Shown here: piece after piece, positions 57,738 to 64,000 of the stretch
Layout of the letters: each line of letters begins with the position of its first letter
How positions within the stretch are numbered: the first letter of the stretch is position 1
Origin: Bacillus sp. UNC41MFS5
Lineage (GTDB): Bacteria; Bacillota; Bacilli; Bacillales_B; DSM-18226
DNA: 64,000 bases
NCBI RefSeq assembly: GCF_000686805.1
Contig: NZ_KK366020.1
Coordinates: 1-64,000, forward strand
Reading direction: 5' to 3'
Notes under the pieces: generated by a model
What the model saw: the letters and a program-made list of their open reading frames with translations, nothing else
The model's database searches: none
Told to the model about the DNA's origin: nothing
Program-made: the position numbers and the translations under genes

Positions 57738-58901
57738 ATGAGTTTAGTTAAGGTTGGTGTTATCGGGATAGGAAATATGGGTAGTTTACATGTTCAAATG
57801 TTGAGTAAAGGACAAATTAAAGGAGCTGTGTTAACGGCGGTTTGCAGCAGTAATGAAGGTCGAATAGCATGGGTTAAAGGCAATACAAATGAAGAGGTGA
57901 AAATTTTTAAGGAGGAAGAAGCTTTTTTCAATGAATCAGGAATTGATGCTGTACTAATTGCAACACCGCATTACAGTCATCCGGAATTAGCCAAAAAGGC
58001 CTTTGCAAAGGGGAAACATGTCCTTATCGAAAAACCGGCTGGCGTCTATTCCAAAAATGTACTAGAAATGAATGCTGCAGCGAAAACTTCTGGGAAAAAG
58101 TTTGGCATTATGTATAATCAAAGGGCAAATCCGCTTTATCAAAAAGTTCGGGACCTTATTCAATCAGGCCAACTAGGGGAATTAAAAAGGATGAATTGGA
58201 TTATTACAAATACGTACCGCCCACAAAGCTATTATGATTCGAGCAAATGGAGAGCCACATGGAACGGAGAAGGCGGAGGTGTTTTATTAAATCAGGCACT
58301 TCACAAAATAGATGTTTTGCAGTGGACAACGGGGTATATGCCAAAGTGCATTCGTTCAATGAGCAGTTCTGGAAAGTATCATGATATTGAAGTGGAGGAT
58401 GATGTAACTGCATTTTTGGAATATGAAAATGGAGCGACAGGTGTGATTATAGCTTCGACAGGAGAGGCACCAGGTACAAATCGCTATGAGATTGTTGGAG
58501 ACCGCGGGAAAATCGTCGTTGAAAATGAGGAACTTACTTTTTACCAATTAACACAATCTGAGCGCGAATTTAATTCTTCTTATAAAGGTGGATTCGGCCA
58601 GCCTGAATCCCAAAGAATCGAAATTCCTGTAAAAAGTGATAATGCCAATCATGCAATCATTATTCAAAACTGGATTGATGCCATTGTTAAGGATTCACCC
58701 CTACTTTCACCAGGTGAAGAGGGTGTGAAAGCACTCGAAATATCAAATGCCATCTATTTATCCACATGGTTGAACGAAACGGTAGTATTGCCAATCGACC
58801 CAGACCTATATTATGAAAAATTGCAAGAAAAAATCAAGCATTCCACATTTATGAAAAAGAATGTAACAAACACTACATTGGATGTCAGTGGGACGCATTA
58901 G
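57738..58901 (+). CDS. Gfo/Idh/MocA family oxidoreductase
   Basis: 387 aa. N-terminal NAD(P) Rossmann fold with GIGNMGSLH and the catalytic-lysine motif HVLIEKPAGV; the C-terminal GFO_IDH_MocA_C-type domain carries HKIDVLQW with the family's active-site histidine. Members oxidise or isomerise sugars, inositols or their derivatives. Divergent from the IclR gene, so probably its target. RBS GAGGGATTTAG is modest. Confidence 0.9.
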   Translation: MSLVKVGVIGIGNMGSLHVQMLSKGQIKGAVLTAVCSSNEGRIAWVKGNTNEEVKIFKEEEAFFNESGIDAVLIATPHYSHPELAKKAFAKGKHVLIEKPAGVYSKNVLEMNAAAKTSGKKFGIMYNQRANPLYQKVRDLIQSGQLGELKRMNWIITNTYRPQSYYDSSKWRATWNGEGGGVLLNQALHKIDVLQWTTGYMPKCIRSMSSSGKYHDIEVEDDVTAFLEYENGATGVIIASTGEAPGTNRYEIVGDRGKIVVENEELTFYQLTQSEREFNSSYKGGFGQPESQRIEIPVKSDNANHAIIIQNWIDAIVKDSPLLSPGEEGVKALEISNAIYLSTWLNETVVLPIDPDLYYEKLQEKIKHSTFMKKNVTNTTLDVSGTH

Positions 58902-59083
58902 TACAGGAAATCAACAATCTAGCACTATTTATTAAAGTCAGTTTTATTTAATCCTCCGGAGTATTTTTACATTTCTTTAATCTTATTTACTTAATTCTTA
59001 CATAATTTCCATTATTCCTTAAAGATAGCTAGCTAAACTATAAATAGTTAGTTAAAGCATTAATGAGGAGGAATATTGATTTT

Positions 59084-60526
59084 ATGGAAAATCAAGTATC
59101 TAATAATGGCATGGATCGACGCAATTTCTTAAAAGTGGGTGGAATGAGCACGCTCGCCCTTACCCTTGGATCAACGGGAGTGTTAGCATTGGGTTCAAAA
59201 GCATTTGCGGATACCACCAATAATCCAACGAGCGGTTTTGGCGGTTATGGTCCTTTGATTTCGGATCCGAATGGAATTCTCGATCTTCCAAAAGGTTTCC
59301 ATTACAAAATTATCTCTGAAGAGGGCGGTCAGCTGACAAACGGCGGTAAAATCCCGGGTGCCTTTGACGGAATGGCAGCTTTTGAAGGACCTAACAATAC
59401 GACCATTCTTGTGCGTAATCATGAATTAAGCAATGGTGCAGCAAATCCGGTGATTGGCACTAAGCCATATGATGCCGCATCTGCAGGGGGGACAACCGCT
59501 CTAGTTGTAGGTCCAAATCGAAACGTTATCAAAGAATATGTAACCTCTTCCGGTACAATACGAAATTGTGCAGGAGGAGCAACACCTTGGGGTACCTGGC
59601 TGACTTGTGAAGAAACACGTACTGCGACACACGGATATGTATTCGAAGTGGACCCGCAGCAGCCGGAGAATGAAATGTCCAGAACCCCAATTAAGGATAT
59701 GGGACGCTTTTCTCATGAAGCCTGTGCGATTGATCCGGCGACAGGATATGTTTACTTGACTGAGGATGCATCCCCAAGTTATTTCTATCGTTTTATCCCA
59801 AATGACACCACTCAACAGCCGGGTGCCCTGCAAAAAGGCGGCAAGCTTTATGCGGCGGCGATTGAAGAGGTGGCTGGCCCATCAGCAAGTACCTTTAAAA
59901 CAGGACAAACATTTAAGATTGTCTGGAAGGAACTAGATCCTCATTTATGCCGTGAGGATGCCAAGGCACAAGGCTGTATTGAATTCAAAAAATTAGAGGG
60001 AGCATTCTTCCAAGCGGGTGTCTTTTGGTTTGATGACAGCTCTGCCGGCGAAAAAAGTCTTGGACGCATTTACCGCTATATTCCACACACTAATACCTTG
60101 GAGCTTTTCTATGAAGCAACAGATGCAAAAGACATGGAATCTCCAGATAATATTGCCATGACTCCATGGGGCGACCTTTGGTTCGTGGAAGATGGAGCAG
60201 GTGACGATCGACTTAGGGGGATTACACCTGAAGGCAAAATCTATCCTTTTGCACATAACCGTCTTAATGGATCTGAAATGACAGGTCCAACCTTCTCGCC
60301 TGACGGAAACACGCTTTTTGTCAATATTCAAAGCCCAGGAAAAACCTTTGCCATCTGGGGTCCTTTCCAACGTCATAACGCGGCACGTGCAAGGGAAATG
60401 TCCTATGCTACTCCTTCAAAGCAATTTGCACCACAAGTTTCTGACAAGCTGGTTGCGTTTGCTGAGCATAATGGAATGTCGATTCTGGAAGCCGCAGCAT
60501 TTGAGCGCCACGGACTGAAGATTTAA
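59084..60526 (+). CDS. Tat-exported PhoX-like protein (DUF839)
   Basis: 480 aa. The twin-arginine signal is DRRNFLKVGGMSTLALTLG, cleaved near AFADT. The rest fits the PhoX/DUF839 beta-propeller: LPKGFHYKIISEEG, FDGMAAFEG, VRNHEL, and TPWGTWLTCEET, SHEACAIDPATGYVYLTEDA and ESPDNIAMTPWGDLWFVEDG. PhoX alkaline phosphatases need Ca and Fe, and several of these acidic positions are present. The tatA and tatC genes lie opposite. The ATG at 59084 is better spaced from GAGGAGGAA than the upstream one. Confidence 0.9.
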   Translation: MENQVSNNGMDRRNFLKVGGMSTLALTLGSTGVLALGSKAFADTTNNPTSGFGGYGPLISDPNGILDLPKGFHYKIISEEGGQLTNGGKIPGAFDGMAAFEGPNNTTILVRNHELSNGAANPVIGTKPYDAASAGGTTALVVGPNRNVIKEYVTSSGTIRNCAGGATPWGTWLTCEETRTATHGYVFEVDPQQPENEMSRTPIKDMGRFSHEACAIDPATGYVYLTEDASPSYFYRFIPNDTTQQPGALQKGGKLYAAAIEEVAGPSASTFKTGQTFKIVWKELDPHLCREDAKAQGCIEFKKLEGAFFQAGVFWFDDSSAGEKSLGRIYRYIPHTNTLELFYEATDAKDMESPDNIAMTPWGDLWFVEDGAGDDRLRGITPEGKIYPFAHNRLNGSEMTGPTFSPDGNTLFVNIQSPGKTFAIWGPFQRHNAARAREMSYATPSKQFAPQVSDKLVAFAEHNGMSILEAAAFERHGLKI

Positions 60527-60547
60527 ACTTTATATGAATCTATAAAA

Positions 60548-60591
60548 AGATGTAAACAAGCCTCGTGTCTAGTTTACATCTTTTCTTTTTG
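60548..60591 (+). terminator. terminator of the PhoX-like gene
   Basis: AAGATGTAAAC / GTTTACATCTT stem followed by T-rich DNA. Confidence 0.88.
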
Positions 60592-60635
60592 ACTTATATT
60601 GATATTTACATAGGTAAAGATGAGGGACGATTTCA

Positions 60636-60669
60636 TAAAAAAGAGGTCTTAGCACATTGTCTAAGACCT
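60636..60669 (-). terminator. terminator of tatA-tatC
   Basis: AGGTCTTAG / CTAAGACCT stem, with six T on the reverse strand, after the tatC stop. Confidence 0.88.
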
Positions 60670-60679
60670 TTTGATAATT

Positions 60680-61402
60680 TTACGCGGCTAGATTCAATTG
60701 TTGTTTTCGCCGATAAACAACCCTTGATAATAGGACGCTGCATTCATAGAGGAAAATCAAGGGGATGACTACCAAAATGTCTGATAGAAAATCCGGCGGG
60801 GTAACGAAGATTGCGATTAAAATTAGGACAAAATAGGCGTATTTTCGAATCTTTTGCAATCGATAGGGGTTCAGCACTCCGACACTTGTTAAGAACATAA
60901 TAATCACTGGCAGTTCGAATAAAAACCCAAATGGCAGCGTCATATGAATTAAAAACATAAAGTACTTTTCTGTTGTAAAGAAGGTCATAAACATTTCCTC
61001 TGACATCGAGAGGAGGAATTGAAATACCGTAGGAAAAATGACAAAATAGCCGAAGCAAATTCCCAAAATAAATAGAAGGAATAGAGCTGGAATATATGCC
61101 AGCGTTACTTTACGTTCCGATTCTTTCAATGCAGGGCGGACAAACAGCCAGATCTGATAGGCGGCCATAGGAATGGTTCCTGCAATGGCAGCGACACTTG
61201 ATAGGATCATATAGACCCATAAAATGTCGCTCGGTCCTAATATGGCCAGTTTCACTTCCAGATCCTTCACTAGCCAGTGATATATGTCCTTTACATAGAT
61301 AAAAGATACAATGAAGAACAGGATAAAAGTACCTAGTACAAATATGAGACGTTTACGTAATTCTTCAAAATGACCAATAAGAGCCATATCGTGGTTTTTC
61401 AT
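60680..61402 (-). CDS. tatC: twin-arginine translocase subunit TatC
   Basis: 240 aa, six membrane helices. The signature HFEELRKRLIFV at the N-terminus and the first periplasmic loop/TM2 block RPALKESERKVTLAYIPALFLLFILGICFGYFVIFP are conserved. TatC binds twin-arginine signals. Downstream of tatA. The start is MKNHDMAL after AAGGAGG. It faces the PhoX-like gene whose product needs this pathway. Confidence 0.96.
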   Translation of the reverse strand: MKNHDMALIGHFEELRKRLIFVLGTFILFFIVSFIYVKDIYHWLVKDLEVKLAILGPSDILWVYMILSSVAAIAGTIPMAAYQIWLFVRPALKESERKVTLAYIPALFLLFILGICFGYFVIFPTVFQFLLSMSEEMFMTFFTTEKYFMFLIHMTLPFGFLFELPVIIMFLTSVGVLNPYRLQKIRKYAYFVLILIAIFVTPPDFLSDILVVIPLIFLYECSVLLSRVVYRRKQQLNLAA

Positions 61403-61465
61403 TGGGGCCTCCTTATGAAAAAGAAGATGCAAGCCTCCTTACATCCTCCCAAAATATGATTTGGA

Positions 61466-61663
61466 TTAAATTGCCTTTTCCTCTTTTTTGTGCTGTGTTT
61501 TTACGGGTTCTTCATCGGAAACTAAATCTCTTGTTGATTTTTTAAACTCCTTCAATGTTGATCCAACTGCTCGTCCTAATTCCGGTAATTTTGAAGGGCC
61601 AAAAATGATTAAGGCGATTACAAGAATAAGAATCAAACCAGGAATTCCGATATTTTGTAACAT
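61466..61663 (-). CDS. tatA: twin-arginine translocase pore subunit TatA
   Basis: 65 aa: one N-terminal membrane helix ([16 protein letters not shown]), the [14 protein letters not shown] hinge, an amphipathic helix and a charged tail. Forms the pore recruited by TatC, like the minimal TatAC systems of Bacillus with no separate TatB. RBS AGGAGGAAATG. 63 bp before tatC. Confidence 0.96.
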   Translation of the reverse strand: MLQNIGIPGLILILVIALIIFGPSKLPELGRAVGSTLKEFKKSTRDLVSDEEPVKTQHKKEEKAI

Positions 61664-61892
61664 TTAACATTTCCTCCTCTTATATGTTTTCCTTTGTTGG
61701 CTGTAAAGTGCTTAGTGGATTGTCCTTTCCACCTATGATTATAGGTTACTACCATGACTATGTTAATTAAGGGAGTGTAAAGAATTGTAAACACATGATT
61801 AATTCTGACTTTGGTAAATAGATGGGATGACTGTTCCAGTATTATTCAGTATAATTCAACTATAGGAAGACTATTAGGACGGTGAGTATAGG

Positions 61893-62828
61893 GTGAAAAA
61901 AATAACAGTTGAAAACTTGGTTCGGAAGTTTTCATTGAAAGTACTGGCCGGTGAAGATCAACTGCAGAAAATGATTACGCAATCACGGGTTCATCGCCCA
62001 GGCCTGGAATTTGTTGGCCATTTTGATTTTTTTCCAACAGAACGAGTTCAAATTTTAGGGAAAAAGGAAATTACTTATTTACATAAGTTAAGTAAAGAGG
62101 AACGTAGAATACGAATTGGAAATATTGTTCATTATCATCCTCCATGTTTTATCGTTACAGCTGGCGAAGAAGGACTTACCTATTTAACCCACCATTGTGT
62201 TGAACAGGGTATTCCCTTGTTAGTGACGAATAAACCTGAGATAACATCAGAATTTATTACCAAATTGGATGCATTTTTAGTAAAGGAATTAGCACCGGAA
62301 ATCGCTGTGCATGGAGTTTGTATGAATGTGTCTGGTATTGGGATCTTACTTCGCGGGAATTCAGGGGTAGGAAAAAGTGAGACGGCGCACACATTAATCC
62401 GCCGGGGACACCGGCTGGTCGCGGATGATATTATTGTCCTAAAGAAGCTTAGTCCGCAAACCATTCTGGGAACTCATGATGGGAAAACCAAGGAATTTTT
62501 GGCGCTTCGTAGTATCGGTTTATTGAATGTGGTTCGCTTATATGGCCGCAAGGCTTTTCAAGATGAAACACGTATTGCTCTTGATATTCATTTAACTAAA
62601 TGGGAAAAGGATGCCTTGTATAATGATTTAGATCAAGAGTTCCACTATACAGACTATATGGGTGTTAAGATTCCATCAATGGAAATCCAGCTCCAGCCTG
62701 GACGTGATGTGGCCGGGTTAATTGAAGCAGCAGCAAATAACTGGTATTTGAAGCAGCAAGGATACAGCGCAGCTGAAGAGTTCATGAGCAGGATTGAGGC
62801 GGATATTGTAAACTCTGGTATGGAATAA
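61893..62828 (+). CDS. divergent HPr kinase/phosphorylase paralogue
   Basis: 311 aa, the normal HprK length. N-terminal domain: TVENLVRKFSLKVLAGED, then RVQILGKKEITYLHKL. The C-terminal P-loop kinase domain has VHGVCMNVSGIGILLRGNSGVGKSETAHTLIRRGHRLVADD, with the key histidine and Walker A kept. The family block [23 protein letters not shown] is altered to FLALRSIGLLNVVRLYGRKAFQ. The usual partner lgt is absent, so this may be a second, specialised copy. GTG start after GACGGTGAG. The function is uncertain. Confidence 0.8.
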   Translation: MKKITVENLVRKFSLKVLAGEDQLQKMITQSRVHRPGLEFVGHFDFFPTERVQILGKKEITYLHKLSKEERRIRIGNIVHYHPPCFIVTAGEEGLTYLTHHCVEQGIPLLVTNKPEITSEFITKLDAFLVKELAPEIAVHGVCMNVSGIGILLRGNSGVGKSETAHTLIRRGHRLVADDIIVLKKLSPQTILGTHDGKTKEFLALRSIGLLNVVRLYGRKAFQDETRIALDIHLTKWEKDALYNDLDQEFHYTDYMGVKIPSMEIQLQPGRDVAGLIEAAANNWYLKQQGYSAAEEFMSRIEADIVNSGME

Positions 62829-62864
62829 TTATTTAAGTAAAAGAATTGTTCCACTTTGTGAACA

Positions 62865-62898
62865 TAAAAAACTCGGATTAATTTTTCCGAGTTTTTTC
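62865..62898. terminator. bidirectional terminator after hprK-like gene
   Basis: AAAAAACTCGGA / TCCGAGTTTTTT stem with the loop holding the stop of the small reverse-strand ORF. Confidence 0.9.
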
Positions 62899-63024
62899 TT
62901 GTAGAACACTTTCCGCAGTTTCGATTATGCCCCAGTCCATTAAATTTTTTCTTTTCACTTCTTCATATATTGTTGTACTTTCCCCTTCGTCATTCTTTCT
63001 TTCATTTGAATGCTCTTTTTCCAT
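62878..63024 (-). CDS. possible 48 aa hypothetical protein
   Basis: MEKEHSNERKNDEGESTTIY then LMDWGIIETAESVLQEKT, acidic and hydrophilic. An AGAGGTGATGAATA ribosome-site region lies upstream. Its stop is within the loop of the terminator shared with the HprK-like gene. No family recognised; it may not be translated. Confidence 0.45.
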   Translation of the reverse strand: MEKEHSNERKNDEGESTTIYEEVKRKNLMDWGIIETAESVLQEKTRKN

Positions 63025-63180
63025 TATTCATCACCTCTTTTCATTTATTTTGGGTAAAAAAAGGCTAAATTACACGGGTAGTCACAGAAAATTAAATTGA
63101 CTTCTTAATAGGATTCATATGAAAATGAAAAAAAACGAATAGGAGATTTATTCCCCATATTCAGTCAGGGAGAGGTTTTA

Positions 63181-64000
63181 ATGCGGAGTTATCTCATTTT
63201 GGGGATGTGTGTATTATTTCTAATTCAGTATTTCGCAGGACTTGAATGGCTTCAATTTGTGGTAGTCGGACTTTCTTTAGCCGCCTTTTTGAGCAGTGCC
63301 TTTAAGGCAAACCGCTTTCCACGCTGGCTAGGTATTTTCATGATGACGGCCGGATTAGTGATTGAATGGAATAAGGGTACCGGAGTAGAAGGAATAAGTG
63401 ATGGGATCTTTTTAATTCTGCCATTGCTTTGCCTGCTGACCTTGGCACCGTTATTATCGATTCCATTAAGATTAGGAGGTTACTTTGAGTCCATCGCTGT
63501 TCTATTGCGTAATTTATTGCATCAGCCAAAAAGGCTGTATGCGGGAATAACTAGTACTCTTTTTTTATTAGCTCCAATCTTAAACTTAGGTTCTGTTCGA
63601 ATCATTCATGAATTTTTGGAAGAAATAAAGCTTCCTTCCCTCATGTCTGCGAAAAGCTATCATGTTGGATTTACCACGGCAATCTTGTGGTCACCGTATT
63701 TTGGGTCTGTGTCACTTGTCCTTCTTTATCTAAATATTTCGTTTAAAGACTATATCGCTTATGGAATCGGCTTATCGTTACTGTCTTTAGTAGTAGGGAA
63801 TATTTTGTTTGCTTTCTGGGAGAAAGCACATCCTCTTGCGGATGAGTTGGCGCCGGTGGTACCATTGGAAAAATCACATCGGATTCAGTTGATTAAGTTA
63901 GTATTATTTGTGGTAATCCTGATGGGATCTTGTTTGATCATTGAGATATTGACTCATTGGTCGATGATTGTTGTTGTATGCCTGGTTTCTATCCTTATCC
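63181..64000 (+). CDS. integral membrane protein, unknown function, cut by window end
   Basis: At least 273 aa and still open at the right edge. MRSYLILGMCVLFLIQYFAGL starts the protein after GGGAGAGG. About eight hydrophobic segments are visible with loops such as NKGTGVEGISDG and ANPLADELAP-like AHPLADELAP. The topology recalls ion transporter or permease families, but I cannot name one. It is not truncated inside the window. Confidence 0.75.
   Translation, partial: MRSYLILGMCVLFLIQYFAGLEWLQFVVVGLSLAAFLSSAFKANRFPRWLGIFMMTAGLVIEWNKGTGVEGISDGIFLILPLLCLLTLAPLLSIPLRLGGYFESIAVLLRNLLHQPKRLYAGITSTLFLLAPILNLGSVRIIHEFLEEIKLPSLMSAKSYHVGFTTAILWSPYFGSVSLVLLYLNISFKDYIAYGIGLSLLSLVVGNILFAFWEKAHPLADELAPVVPLEKSHRIQLIKLVLFVVILMGSCLIIEILTHWSMIVVVCLVSILI

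Noticed and set aside
59195..60376. Reverse-strand frames across the PhoX-like gene
   Set aside because: Antisense shadows with no ribosome site; the plus-strand frame has a full Tat signal and family motifs.

Overview
The window is the replication-origin region of a Bacillaceae chromosome (a Bacillus, Neobacillus or Mesobacillus type organism). This is inferred from the gene order, which follows Bacillus subtilis almost gene for gene: 16S rRNA, gyrA, gyrB, remB, recF, yaaA, dnaN, dnaA, oriC, rpmH, rnpA, yidC1, khpB, mnmE, mnmG, rsmG, noc, parA, parB, then the rpsF-ssbA-rpsR, yybS-gdpP-rplI-dnaC, purA and walRKHIJ-htrC-rlmH blocks. AGGAGG-type ribosome binding sites, moderate GC, sporulation genes (yyaC, spoIIIJ-type yidC, a LysM-GH18 cortex-lytic type enzyme), parS sites and Noc all fit. 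I cannot fix the species.

Layout. 1-9521 is the left arm, read leftward away from oriC: the 5' end of a 16S gene with its promoter and boxA leader, then the gyrase, RecF, sliding-clamp and DnaA genes. oriC is bipartite: a 0.76 kb DnaA-box-rich region upstream of dnaA (9522-10284) and an unwinding region between dnaA and dnaN (7981-8174) with a DnaA box, a GC-rich step, a TAC/TTC trio tract and an AT-rich stretch. 10285-45273 is the right arm, read almost entirely rightward: ribosomal, RNase P, membrane insertion, tRNA modification, chromosome segregation, ssDNA-binding, c-di-AMP turnover, helicase, adenylate synthesis, a four-tRNA cluster and the essential WalRK cell-wall regulon controller. 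Three parS sites (in parB, between rpsF and ssbA, in walK) give the ParB loading platform for this origin. DnaA-box clusters lie before mnmE and before rlmH.

From about 45.3 kb the conserved block ends and an accessory region begins. Many genes there run head-on to replication: an MFS exporter, two small membrane proteins, a broken Lrp-type regulator, a GH25 lysozyme gene split by one amber codon between two copies of a 70 bp inverted-repeat element, a LysM3-GH18 spore-type hydrolase, an MFS/M20 amidohydrolase operon next to an AraC regulator with a catalytically degenerate GH39-like domain, a divergent IclR / Gfo-Idh-MocA pair, a Tat-exported PhoX-like protein facing its own tatA-tatC genes, a divergent stand-alone HprK paralogue, and a membrane protein cut by the window end.

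The least explained structures are the small repeats. The best is a 52 bp tandem array of seven imperfect hairpins (32.09-32.44 kb) between dnaC and a NERD-domain nuclease-like gene. Others are a two-copy repeat before htrC, a four-copy repeat at 47.9-48.1 kb and the paired 70 bp element. I see no CRISPR array, prophage, complete insertion sequence or clear new multi-gene system.
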